A stretch of 13,175 nt of DNA from the NCBI GenBank assembly GCA_938004315.1, contig CALKWG010000366.1, positions 1 through 13,175 on the forward strand. The letters run 5' to 3'. Positions 4,765 to 12,458 of this stretch are shown in pieces. Each line of letters opens with the position of its first letter. Position 1 is the stretch's first letter. This DNA is from an uncultured Spirochaetaceae bacterium. GTDB taxonomy: Bacteria > Spirochaetota > Spirochaetia > Treponematales > UBA12059. Position numbers and translations under genes: made by a program. The notes beneath the pieces are model-generated. The model had not been told where the DNA came from. It worked only from the letters and a program-made list of their open reading frames with translations, and ran no database searches.

Positions 4765-7578
4765 TTAGTTCGTCGGAGCCATCAGGAACTCGGCCAGCTC
4801 GGCATGGCCTCGGCGGCGGGCGACCGCGGCGGCCGTCTCGCCGGCCGCGCTCTTCAGCTCCGGATCCGCGCCTAGGCCCAGTAGGATTACGGCTGCGTCG
4901 CGCAGGCCCGCGGCCGCCGCGTAGTGCAGGGCGGTTTCGCCGAGGCCGTCGGCGCGGTTCGGCTGCTTAGAGAACAGGGCTTCTATCGCCGGCTGCCCGC
5001 CCTTAAGCGCCAGGCTCAAGGGCGTCGCGCCGGAGGCGTCCCTGGCGAAGAGGTCGGCCCCGGCCCCGGCCAGGAGGGCCGCCGCGTCCAGGCGGCCCAG
5101 CTCCAGGGCGCGGGCCAAGGGGGTGACGCCGGCGGCGTCGCGGTCGTCGAGCGGCGCGCCCAGGGCCAGGGCTTCGCGTAAGACCTCGACGTCGAGCCGG
5201 GCGTCCAGGATGACCCGGAGGACCGAGCGCCCGGCGCTATCGGACGCGCGGATATTGCCCGCGTGGGCGACGGCCCGCAGGGCGGCCGCCCCGGCCTTGG
5301 CCGCGGCGGCCAGGGGGCTCTCGCCGGTTGAGTCGAGCGCGTGGATCGAGGCGCCCGCCCGGGAGAGGGCCGCCGCCGCGGCCAGGTTGCCGGCGTAGAC
5401 CGCCTCCAGCAGGGGCGTAGCCCCGCCGTCGTCCCGCAGGTCCAGGCGCGGCGCTTTGGAAACCAGGGCCTCGAGCAGGCGCTGCGTCCCGCGCCTGGCG
5501 ACGGCGTGGAGCGGCGTCTCGCCCGCGTTATCGCGCGCCAGGGGGTCGGCCCCGGCTCCCAAGAGGAAATCGGCGGTGGCCGCGTCGTCGCGGTCGACCG
5601 CCTCCCGCAGGGGCGTCTTCCCGGTGAAGTCTCGGGGATCGAGCGCCGCGCCGCGTTCGACCAGGAGGGCTAGGGCGGCCCTGGAGGCCCGCTGGGCGGC
5701 CAGGTGCATGACCGTGGCGCCGGCGGCGTCGCGCCTGGCCGCGTCGGCTCCGAGCTCAAGGAGGGCGGTCATGGCGGCGGTAGAGCTCGCCTCGAGGGAG
5801 AGCATGAGGGCGCTGCGGCCGTCGCGGTCCTGCTCATCGAGGAGCGCGCCGCGCGCCGCCAGGTAGCGGACGCCGGAGGCCAGGCCCGCCTGGGCCGCAT
5901 AGTGGAGCGGCCCGCGCCCGCGCCCGTCGCGGGCGGCCATGACCGCCGGGGTGAAGAACCAGGCGCGTAGCCCTCCTTGGGCCGCCAAGGCCTCGGTCAG
6001 GGGGCTCTGCCCGCGAGCGTTCTGGGCGAAGGGTTGGGCGCCTGCCAGGAGCAAGGCCACTCCGAGCGGGGCGGCGTCGCGTCGGACCGCCAGGTGCAAC
6101 GCCCCGTCGCCTTCGGCGTTGCGCGCCGAGGGATCGAAGCCGAGCTCGGCGAGCGCGGCTATCGCCGAGGGCTGGGCGCCCTGGCGCACGGCGTGGTGGT
6201 AGGGGCCGTCGCCGGCCTCGTCCTTGAGCTCCCGCGGGGCCGCGGCGAGGAGGAGGCCGAGCGTAGCCGGCCCGTCGGCCAGCGCTACGGAGAGCGGCGA
6301 GGCCCCCCGGGCGTTCCGTACGAAGACGCTGGCCCCGCGGCCTACTAGGAAGGGCACGAGCTCGGCGTTCCTGCGCTCCAGGGCCAGCATGAGGGCGGTA
6401 TCGCCGGCGGCGTTCGCGCCGTCCAGCGGGGCGCCGCGGCTGAGGAGGGTCTCCAAGGCCTGGGCCGGGTAGCCCAGCGACGCGGCGAGCTGCAAGGCGC
6501 TGTTGCCGCCGCGATCCTTAAGCTCGGGGTTGGCGCGCGCCGAAAGGAGGAGCTCGACGGCCCGCATCGCGCCGGGACCGGCCAAAGCCAGGTGCAGCGG
6601 GTAGGAGCCCGAGCCGTCGGCGGCGTCGGGGTCGGCGCCGGCTTTTAGGAGCAGGTCTGCGGCTTCGACGGCGCCGAGCCTCAGCGCCTCGTGCAGGGCG
6701 GTGGAGCCGGCGCCGTTCTTTAAGTCGGCCGGCACGCCGCGCGACAGGAAGAAGGAGAGGTAGCCGCGGTGCCCGAAGCGCAGCGCCTCGTGCAGCACGC
6801 TGTTGCCGTCGGCGAAGCGGGCGCGGGCGTAGTTGGTATCGCGGACGGCGCGGCTAAAGTAGCCGAATTCGTCGAAGGAGCTCGTCGCCCCGCGGGAGAT
6901 GAGGAGTTCCGCTATGGGCGGGCTCAAGGGATTGTTCGGGTGGGCGTAGGCGGCGTCGAGCGGCGCGCGCCCCTGGCCGTCCTTGGCGTTCACGTCGGGG
7001 TCGAAGGCCAGCACGGCCCGGACGGCCTCGAGGGAGAGGCGGTCGACCGCCGCGTGTAGGGCGGTCTCGCCGCGCGGCCCGCGCTCGGCCGCGGCGTTGC
7101 GGTCGAGTATCGGGCCGACCGTGCCCTTGGCTATGGCCGCGTCCAGGGGGCTTACGCCCGATCGGTCCGCTACGAACAGCGAGGCGCCTTTGGCGATGAG
7201 GGCCTTGGCCATACGGTGCTCGGCGGCGTCGATCGCGTAGCGTAGGGGCGTCCTACCTTCGCCGTCCTGGGGGTCGGGCCGGGCGCCCATGGCTAATAAG
7301 AGCTCGACGAGCTCGGTCGAGCCCTTGGCCGCGGCCGCGTGGAGGGGGAAGCGCCCGTCCTGGCCCGGTTTGTCGGCCAGCTCCCGGCCGCGGAACAGGG
7401 CCTGGATGCCCTGGGTATCGCCGCGCGAGATAAGGTCCATGATATCCGGTTCGGCGGGTGCCGCCGGCGCGGCGGGCGCCGGGGCGGGGCTCGGCGCGCT
7501 GGACACGCAGCCGAGCGCCGTGAAGGCGACGGCGGCCAGGATCATGCCGATCCCGAAGCTTCGTATTCGTTCTGTCAT
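4765..7578 (-). CDS. Ankyrin-repeat lipoprotein, about 26 repeats
   Basis: A 937-residue protein with an N-terminal export signal (TERIRSFG then a hydrophobic core, 9-23) ending in TALGC, so Cys24 is the probable lipidation site; this lipobox is of the relaxed kind common in spirochaetes. A 20-residue Ala/Pro linker follows. From residue 74 to the end I count about 26 ankyrin repeats of 28-36 residues, most with the pattern G.TPLH.A...G, a second helix with LL..GA, then DP or a related turn, each starting near DxxG. The array is broken once, at about 232-255 (FDEFGYFSRAVRDTNYARAR region). Ankyrin arrays are protein-binding scaffolds with no catalysis of their own; the lipid anchor would place this one on a membrane surface in the envelope. 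ATG 7578 has AGAGGT 5 nt upstream. It is divergent from the dehydrogenase and convergent with the sigma factor. The binding partner is unknown. Confidence 0.9.
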   Translation of the reverse strand: MTERIRSFGIGMILAAVAFTALGCVSSAPSPAPAPAAPAAPAEPDIMDLISRGDTQGIQALFRGRELADKPGQDGRFPLHAAAAKGSTELVELLLAMGARPDPQDGEGRTPLRYAIDAAEHRMAKALIAKGASLFVADRSGVSPLDAAIAKGTVGPILDRNAAAERGPRGETALHAAVDRLSLEAVRAVLAFDPDVNAKDGQGRAPLDAAYAHPNNPLSPPIAELLISRGATSSFDEFGYFSRAVRDTNYARARFADGNSVLHEALRFGHRGYLSFFLSRGVPADLKNGAGSTALHEALRLGAVEAADLLLKAGADPDAADGSGSYPLHLALAGPGAMRAVELLLSARANPELKDRGGNSALQLAASLGYPAQALETLLSRGAPLDGANAAGDTALMLALERRNAELVPFLVGRGASVFVRNARGASPLSVALADGPATLGLLLAAAPRELKDEAGDGPYHHAVRQGAQPSAIAALAELGFDPSARNAEGDGALHLAVRRDAAPLGVALLLAGAQPFAQNARGQSPLTEALAAQGGLRAWFFTPAVMAARDGRGRGPLHYAAQAGLASGVRYLAARGALLDEQDRDGRSALMLSLEASSTAAMTALLELGADAARRDAAGATVMHLAAQRASRAALALLVERGAALDPRDFTGKTPLREAVDRDDAATADFLLGAGADPLARDNAGETPLHAVARRGTQRLLEALVSKAPRLDLRDDGGATPLLEAVYAGNLAAAAALSRAGASIHALDSTGESPLAAAAKAGAAALRAVAHAGNIRASDSAGRSVLRVILDARLDVEVLREALALGAPLDDRDAAGVTPLARALELGRLDAAALLAGAGADLFARDASGATPLSLALKGGQPAIEALFSKQPNRADGLGETALHYAAAAGLRDAAVILLGLGADPELKSAAGETAAAVARRRGHAELAEFLMAPTN

Positions 7579-7597
7579 AATTACCTCTCGCCGCGGC

Positions 7598-7627
7598 TTG
7601 GATCGAAGGCGTTTATACTCGTATACT
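7598..7627 (+). promoter_or_regulatory. Candidate promoter for the dehydrogenase gene
   Basis: TTGGAT (7598-7603) and TATACT (7622-7627) are separated by 18 bp; a second TATACT sits 8 bp earlier (7614-7619). This would leave a leader of roughly 130 nt, which holds a small hairpin CTCGCC-CTAT-GGCGAG (7643-7658). On the minus strand another TATACT (7673-7668), with only a weak -35 match, could serve the divergent ankyrin gene. The evidence is consensus match only. Confidence 0.35.
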
Positions 7628-7765
7628 TAAGCCGCTATCGAACTCGCCCTATGGCGAGCATGGACATAGTATAGCGTAAACGCGCGCTTTTGAACCCGGT
7701 TACGGCCGATTAAAGCCGCCTCGCCGTTTTAGAAGGCGCGCCGAGACCGGGATGACGGAGGATCC

Positions 7766-8746
7766 ATGACTATCGGTTTTTGCCTACCCTTGAATGAAGC
7801 CTGGACCGCGGCCATAGACCGGCTGGCGCGGGATCGGCCCGAGGCGCGCCTGGTCCGCGGCGTCGACGCCTCGCTTGCGGCCTTCGACGAGCTCGACGCG
7901 GTCGTCGCCAATCCCATAGACGCGGCGTATTACGAGAGGGCGACCAGGCTTAAAACGGTGTTCGTGCCCTTCGTAGGCGTGAACCACCTGCCGGCCGAGC
8001 TCTTGGCCGCCAAGGGGATCGCCGCGTACAACTGCCACGGCAACGCCGAGAGCGTGGCCGAGCGCGCCTTGGTCCTGGCCTTGGCCGGCTTCGGCCGCGT
8101 CATCGAATACCATAACGACCTCAAGGCGGGGCGCTGGCACGGCTTCTGGGTGAACAAGGGCCGCGAGGATTTCTGGCATTCAATCTTCCGTTCGCGCTGC
8201 GCGGTACTCGGGACCGGCGCCATAGGCGAGGCCCTGGCCAAGCTCCTTAAGGCCTTCGACTGCCATGTGGTCGGCTACCGCCGTCGGAGCGGCTTGCCTA
8301 TGCCTGAGCATTTCGACGAGATGGCGGGCGACCTGCCCCAAGCCGTCTCGGGCGCCCGCATCGTCTTCGTCACCTTGCCCCTGACCGACGCTACGCGCGG
8401 GCTCATCGGGGCCGCCGAGCTCAAGGCCATGCGCGGCGCGTACCTGGTGAACGTGGGACGCGGCGAGGTGGTGGACGAGGAGGCGCTCTACGCCGCGCTA
8501 AAGGACGGCACGCTCGCCGGCGCCGGCCTCGACGTCTGGTACCGCTACCCCCAGGGCGGCTCGACCGAGGGTTGGCCTTCCCGCTTCCCCATCCATGGGC
8601 TATCGAACGTCGTCCTGAGCCCCCACGTGGCCGGCTCGACCTTCGAGGCGGTCGATCGCAACGCGGAGCTTACGGTCGAGAACGTTACGCGTTTCCTCGA
8701 CGGCCTTGAGCCGCTGCATCGGGTCGACCTCCACGCCAAGTACTGA
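7766..8746 (+). CDS. D-isomer-specific 2-hydroxyacid dehydrogenase family protein, atypical active site
   Basis: A 326-residue cytoplasmic enzyme of the family that interconverts 2-hydroxy and 2-keto acids with NAD(P)H. The NAD-binding Rossmann core starts at 145 with VLGTGAIGEALAKLL and continues into the VVGYRRR strand end. The catalytic Arg is R232 in NVGRGEVVDEEAL and the catalytic His is H287 in LSPHVAGST. The third residue of the usual triad, the Glu of DVF..EP, seems replaced: the segment reads DVWYRYP (256-262), with Tyr261 at that place. YRRRSG after the second strand, with no Asp, hints at NADP(H) preference. The substrate cannot be named. ATG 7766 has GGAGG 4 nt upstream. It stands alone on the plus strand between the divergent ankyrin gene and the convergent radical-SAM-like gene, with 29 bp to the latter's stop. 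Confidence 0.88.
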   Translation: MTIGFCLPLNEAWTAAIDRLARDRPEARLVRGVDASLAAFDELDAVVANPIDAAYYERATRLKTVFVPFVGVNHLPAELLAAKGIAAYNCHGNAESVAERALVLALAGFGRVIEYHNDLKAGRWHGFWVNKGREDFWHSIFRSRCAVLGTGAIGEALAKLLKAFDCHVVGYRRRSGLPMPEHFDEMAGDLPQAVSGARIVFVTLPLTDATRGLIGAAELKAMRGAYLVNVGRGEVVDEEALYAALKDGTLAGAGLDVWYRYPQGGSTEGWPSRFPIHGLSNVVLSPHVAGSTFEAVDRNAELTVENVTRFLDGLEPLHRVDLHAKY

Positions 8747-8775
8747 GCTCGGCATCCGCGTCGCGCCCGACTCGC

Positions 8776-10587
8776 TCAGGCCGAGAAGAGCCCGGCGGGC
8801 GCGTCGAGGAGGAGCTCGGGGTATTCGCGGTAGGCGCTGAGCACCTCGTAGAGGAGCTCGAAAGGCATGCCGTCCTTCTCCATGATGAGGAAGGGCTTGA
8901 GCTCCAGGAGCTTGGCCGAGGGTAAGCTCGGCCCGAGCGCTAGGAGCGTCTCCAGTTCCTGGCGCTCGCGCATGGCCTGCAGGGCCAGGGCCTCGGACGA
9001 GGTGGCGAAGAAGACGCGTGCCTGGAAGCCCGGCTGCGGGTCCATCGAATAGACGTGGCTGAGCTCGAAATAGTGCTCTGGCATGCAGAACGCGTCGGCG
9101 AGGCGGTCGAGCTCCTTAGGTTGGGGCAGGGCGGCGTCGGAGTAGAGCACGAGCTGCCAGAGCGTAAAGGGATTCTCCTTACGCAGATCCTTGGCGGCCG
9201 AGGCTAGGCGCCTCAAGGCGTCCCGGTCGTCCGCCGGCGCCAGGACGCTGACCGACGAGGCGAGCCGCTCGGCGTTCATAAGGAGCTTATCGAGCCCGCC
9301 GGGCTTTCTTAAATCGGCGAAGGCGATGAAACCGCCGCGACTCTCGGCGAAGGACGGCTGGACCGCCGGCGACAAGGCTACGTCGAAGCTCTCCTCGAAG
9401 TCGGCTACGGCATCGAGGATATCATCCTCTTCCATCCACTCGGTTTCGACGACCCAATAGGGCGGCCGCTCAAGATATTCCCTGAGCCCGAGCTCAGCCG
9501 CCGAGTCCCTGAGCCGGCTACCCGGTGGCAGGGAGAGGGGCGAGAGCTCCGTATCCTGGCCTATGCCGAGCATGCCTAGGAAATCGAAGCCGTCCACGGC
9601 CGCTTCGTAACTCTCTTTAGGCAGGCCTATGAGGAGCTCGGGCTTCAGGCTTAGGCCCTGCGACCAGAAGCGCTGGACGCCGCGCTCGAACTCGTCGCGG
9701 TCGAGAGCGAGCCCTAAGGCCGAGAGGCTTTCCTGGCCGAGGCTCGGCAGGCAGAACTCGGCGACCGAGAGGGCGGCGTCGGCCCAGAGCCTAGCCTCTT
9801 CGTCGTCGGCCTCGGTCGGGTCGAGCTGGGCCCGGATGGCCACGCCGCGCTCGTTGGCCGCCGCGTAGGCCTTGATGAGACTCGCGCGGCCTTCGCCCGG
9901 CAGGGGGTCGCCCAGTATCGTAAAGCCCGGGGCGTCCGCGTCCGAGGCGAGCCGTAGGAGCCTGGGGCCGACGGCCTCATGGGCCCTGGCCGGCTCGTTC
10001 CGCCAATAGCGGCGATGCGGCAGGGGGCGGGCGACGCCGCGGGACGCTTCGAAGATCAGAGGCTTTTTATGGTCGGGCCTAAGGACGCCGGCGAGGTAGG
10101 GGTCGGGCAGGGAGGCGAAGTCGGGCGCCGACTTGGCCTGATAGCGGGGCCGCAGGGCCTTATGCCCCAGGTCCCGTAGGAGTTCGAGGAAGCTCGCCTC
10201 CGCTTCGCCTTCGATGACGGCGTCGAAGGCCTTCTCCTTGAAGAGCTCGTCGGCCGCCGCCGTCTCCGGCCCGAGGGCGGCCAGCTGCGTGGCCGGCAGC
10301 ATGGAGCGCAGGCGCCTGGCCAGCCATATCGAGCGGTCCAGGTTATGCGCCTCGAGCGTGAAGAGGATGAGCTCGGGCGGCGCATCCGCCACGGCTCGGC
10401 AGACGGCCGCGTCGCCGCCGAAGTCGGCCAAATCCTGGTCGAGCAGGGCCATGGCCGAACGCGGCAAGGCGCCCGCGGCCTCGGCCAGGGCGATAAGGCG
10501 CGCCCCGACGTAGGGGACGTTCTCCGCGGCGGCTTCGCCGCCGGTATCTTGATTGGCTAGTTGTATGAAAACGATCCGGGCCGACAC
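8776..10587 (-). CDS. B12-binding/radical SAM-like protein lacking the cluster cysteines
   Basis: A 603-residue protein. Residues 1-145 look like the Rossmann-type cobalamin-binding domain of B12-dependent radical SAM enzymes (IVFIQLANQD at the start, LILFTLEAHN, LAALGPETAA, then FDAVIEGEAEASFLELL). Residues 176-390 follow the radical SAM barrel: the FEASRG lead-in (179-184), SVAEFCLPSLGQESLSALG (274-292), KPELLIGLPKESYEAAVDGF (315-334), the PPGSRLRDSAAELGL segment (354-368) and PPYWVVETEWM (375-385). The CxxxCxxC that holds the 4Fe-4S cluster should follow SRG, but those positions are Val185, Leu189 and Arg192. Only three cysteines exist (63, 279, 501), none grouped. About 200 C-terminal residues are unassigned. 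The start is GTG at 10587 with GGAGGG about 8-9 nt upstream; no ATG fits better. It lies 55 bp after aat on the same strand and is probably the last gene of the clpA-aat run. A non-catalytic or repurposed scaffold is likely. Confidence 0.8.
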   Translation of the reverse strand: MSARIVFIQLANQDTGGEAAAENVPYVGARLIALAEAAGALPRSAMALLDQDLADFGGDAAVCRAVADAPPELILFTLEAHNLDRSIWLARRLRSMLPATQLAALGPETAAADELFKEKAFDAVIEGEAEASFLELLRDLGHKALRPRYQAKSAPDFASLPDPYLAGVLRPDHKKPLIFEASRGVARPLPHRRYWRNEPARAHEAVGPRLLRLASDADAPGFTILGDPLPGEGRASLIKAYAAANERGVAIRAQLDPTEADDEEARLWADAALSVAEFCLPSLGQESLSALGLALDRDEFERGVQRFWSQGLSLKPELLIGLPKESYEAAVDGFDFLGMLGIGQDTELSPLSLPPGSRLRDSAAELGLREYLERPPYWVVETEWMEEDDILDAVADFEESFDVALSPAVQPSFAESRGGFIAFADLRKPGGLDKLLMNAERLASSVSVLAPADDRDALRRLASAAKDLRKENPFTLWQLVLYSDAALPQPKELDRLADAFCMPEHYFELSHVYSMDPQPGFQARVFFATSSEALALQAMRERQELETLLALGPSLPSAKLLELKPFLIMEKDGMPFELLYEVLSAYREYPELLLDAPAGLFSA

Positions 10588-10592
10588 CCTAT

Positions 10593-10631
10593 GGTCCCTC
10601 CGAGCGAGCGTCCGGCTGCGGACCGAGGACC
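10593..10631 (-). promoter_or_regulatory. Hairpin covering the ribosome site of the radical-SAM-like gene
   Basis: On the minus strand GGTCCTC (10631-10625) can pair with GAGGGACC (10600-10593) with one bulged base, and inside it GTCCG/CGGAC form a 5-bp stem with a 4-nt loop. The outer stem would bury GAGGG, the only good ribosome site for the GTG at 10587. It could tune expression of this gene relative to aat. Structure judged by eye. Confidence 0.3.
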
Positions 10632-10642
10632 GCCGCCTGGCT

Positions 10643-11392
10643 TTAGCATAGCGCGGGCGCGCCGTCCTCGTATAGGCCGAAATGACCCGCCCACGAGCCG
10701 CGGAGCGTCGGGGCGGCGAGGGCGCGGCGGAGCCTGGCCAGGTACTCGTCCCGGCTTATCTCCCTGCCGCCCATGGACGAGACGTGGTCGGTGCGAACTT
10801 GGCTATCGATCAAGTCGAAGCCCCGGGCGGCCAGCGCCCGGACGAAGGGTATGAAAGCCGCTTTAGAGGCGTCGGGCGCCAGGCTGAACATCGACTCGCC
10901 GAAGAAGGCGCTCCCTAGCGCGACGCCGTAGAGCCCGCCGGCCAGCTCGCCGTCTAGCCAGGCCTCCGCCGAGTGGGCGTAGCCCAGCTCATGCAGGCGC
11001 AGGTAGCCGTCGACCATGTCGTCGGTGATCCAGGTGCCGCGCTGGCCCCGCCTCGGCGCCCGCGCGCAGGAGCGTATGACGGCCTCGAAGGCGGTATCCA
11101 CGCGGAGCTCGAAGCGCCGCTTCTTGAGGAGCTTCTTCATCGTCGCCGAGACGTGCAGCTCGGCGGGCAGGAGCACGAAGCGCGGATCGGGGCTCCACCA
11201 GAGTATGGGGTCTTCATCGTTGAACCAAGGGAAGAGGCCTTGCGAATAGGCCGAGATCAGCATGCCCGGCGACAGGTTCCCGCCCGAGCAGACGATGCCC
11301 TCGGGGCTCGCCCCGCGCGGGTCGGGGAAATCGAAGCGGGCGTCGGCCTCCAGCCAGGGGAAGCCGAGCCCGCGCCGGGGCTTCGCGCTCAT
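10643..11392 (-). CDS. aat: Leucyl/phenylalanyl-tRNA--protein transferase
   Basis: A 249-residue cytoplasmic enzyme that moves Leu or Phe from aminoacyl-tRNA to N-terminal Arg or Lys of proteins, marking them for ClpS/ClpAP degradation (N-end rule). Family motifs run through the sequence: FPDP (22-25), GIVCSGGNLSPGMLISAY and QGLFPWF near 32-57, WWSPDPR (65-71), GTWIT (119-123), GYAHSAEAW (137-145), LAGGLYGVALG (150-160), FGESMFS followed by ASKAAF (164-180), and FDLIDSQVRTDHVSSMGGREISR (192-214). Family members usually have DCQ where DSQ is seen here. The frame stays open 117 codons upstream, but ATG 11392 is where homology begins and it overlaps the PAP2 stop as ATGA, implying translational coupling; AGGG lies just before it. 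Its place downstream of clpA matches its pathway. Confidence 0.95.
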   Translation of the reverse strand: MSAKPRRGLGFPWLEADARFDFPDPRGASPEGIVCSGGNLSPGMLISAYSQGLFPWFNDEDPILWWSPDPRFVLLPAELHVSATMKKLLKKRRFELRVDTAFEAVIRSCARAPRRGQRGTWITDDMVDGYLRLHELGYAHSAEAWLDGELAGGLYGVALGSAFFGESMFSLAPDASKAAFIPFVRALAARGFDLIDSQVRTDHVSSMGGREISRDEYLARLRRALAAPTLRGSWAGHFGLYEDGAPALC

Positions 11393-12408
11393 GCGACCCT
11401 GCGGCGGGCGGCCGCGGCATCCGGGTCGACGAGCCTGGCCGCAAGGGATTCGGCGCCGTCGTAGGCGCGCAGGAGGACCGGGCTTAAAGCTAGCGAAATT
11501 GCGAGGCCCGCTACGGCGTCGGCGGCGTAGTGGGCGTAGAGGTAGACGGTCGCGGCGATGACCAGGGCCGTGAGGACGCCGTAGGCGGCGGCGAGCCGGC
11601 GGTCGATGCGGGCGGCCATGAAGGTGAAGAGCGTCATGCCCGCTACGTGGCTCGAGGGGAAGGCCGCGCCGCTCAGCGTGGCCCTTTCGAAGAGGCCTTG
11701 GAAGAAGCGCACGAATACGCCTCCGCGGAATTCGGAGTACCACAGCGCGTGCAGGTCGCCGAACCAGTACTTAGGGCCTTGGACGCGGAAAAACACGTAC
11801 CAGAGGTCGAAGATGGCCATGAACGCGACCAGGGCGAAGATCATGCGCCGGGCCTCCTTGCGCCTGCCCATGAACCAGGGTATCCAGGGCGTCACGGCCA
11901 TGACCACGTAGTACATGAAGTACGAACCGAACATGAGCTCGTTCACGAAGGGCGAGGAGGAGAGCGCGCGGCTGAACTCGCGCGAAGGTTGGAAGCCGAA
12001 GGCCCAAGCGTCCAGGCGGGCGAAGAGCCAGTCCCATGAGAAGCCGTCGAAGATCATGGAGGAGAGGACGATGGCTTCCAAGAAGAACAGCCCGGTCACC
12101 GCCTGCGGGTAGAAGGTTCGGATGAAGGATAGCCAGCCGGGCGCTCGCCGCTCGTCTACGAAGGGAATGAGCATGGCGAATGCTCCGACGGCCAGGATAG
12201 CCACGCCCATGACGGCGCCGCGGCTTACGCTCAGGCCCGCCGCGCTAAAGACGCCGCTATCGGGGAAGCTGAACGACAGGATAGAAAAAATAAGGGCTTG
12301 CGCGGCCACTATGACATCGGCGGCCCGCGGGCTGTAGCTTGCGGGAGGCGTCCCGGCTGCTGAAAGGGATACGGCCCCGTCGGGGCTGTTTTTTTGAGTT
12401 TTCACCAT
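11389..12408 (-). CDS. PAP2_3-type (AUR1-like) membrane phosphatase/phosphotransferase
   Basis: A 339-residue polytopic membrane protein with hydrophobic segments near residues 31-48, 65-84, 104-120, 160-178, 190-208, 260-270 and 278-312. The PAP2 superfamily removes or transfers phosphate or phospho-head-groups on lipids through a phosphohistidine. PSSH (251-254) carries the nucleophile-type motif, and HYAAD (293-297) supplies His293 and Asp297. The Arg of the classical SRxxxxxH motif is absent (ATVYLYAH), and no KxxxxxxRP is seen, which resembles the AUR1/inositol-phosphotransferase-like PAP2_3 branch. Start: ATG 12408 (or GTG 12405, 5 nt after GGAG) is preferred; ATG 12486 would add 26 low-complexity residues, has no ribosome site and would lie almost at a predicted transcription start. 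The end overlaps aat by 4 bp. The substrate is unknown. Confidence 0.85.
   Translation of the reverse strand: MVKTQKNSPDGAVSLSAAGTPPASYSPRAADVIVAAQALIFSILSFSFPDSGVFSAAGLSVSRGAVMGVAILAVGAFAMLIPFVDERRAPGWLSFIRTFYPQAVTGLFFLEAIVLSSMIFDGFSWDWLFARLDAWAFGFQPSREFSRALSSSPFVNELMFGSYFMYYVVMAVTPWIPWFMGRRKEARRMIFALVAFMAIFDLWYVFFRVQGPKYWFGDLHALWYSEFRGGVFVRFFQGLFERATLSGAAFPSSHVAGMTLFTFMAARIDRRLAAAYGVLTALVIAATVYLYAHYAADAVAGLAISLALSPVLLRAYDGAESLAARLVDPDAAAARRRVA
12372..12395 (+). terminator. Antisense intrinsic terminator inside the PAP2 gene start
   Basis: On the plus strand a 7-bp stem (CGGCCCC / GGGGCTG, one G-T pair) with a GTC loop is followed directly by seven Ts, a textbook Rho-independent terminator. 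It lies antisense within the first codons of the PAP2 gene and faces no plus-strand gene, so it would stop antisense transcription before it enters clpA. It may also be a by-product of the coding sequence. Confidence 0.45.
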
Positions 12409-12458
12409 GGCTCCATGCGAATTCGTGCTCGACGCCCCGCCCCATGCGGGCGCGTCGC

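Noticed and set aside
7643..7658. CTCGCC-CTAT-GGCGAG hairpin in the dehydrogenase leader as a riboswitch or terminator
   Set aside because: A 6-bp stem with no T-run and no known aptamer features; mentioned only as part of the leader.
4924..7674. Many plus-strand open frames opposite the ankyrin gene
   Set aside because: High GC suppresses stop codons on the opposite strand. Their products are Arg/Ala/Gly-rich without domains, while the minus-strand frame has a signal peptide and regular repeats.
8747..8785. Inverted repeat CTCGGC/GCCGAG between the convergent dehydrogenase and radical-SAM-like genes, as a terminator
   Set aside because: Only 6 bp of stem with a 26-nt loop and no T-run, partly inside the coding end of the minus-strand gene.
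11393..11743. 117-codon in-frame extension at the front of aat (a 366-residue open frame)
   Set aside because: The extra part is Arg/Pro-rich and overlaps the PAP2 gene, which has real motifs there. Aat homology starts at the ATG at 11392.
12388..12408. A AAA AAC heptamer in phase at the start of the PAP2 gene, as a programmed -1 frameshift site
   Set aside because: It lies only a few codons into the gene, the stem begins about 1 nt after it instead of the usual 5-9, and the shifted frame gives no meaningful product.
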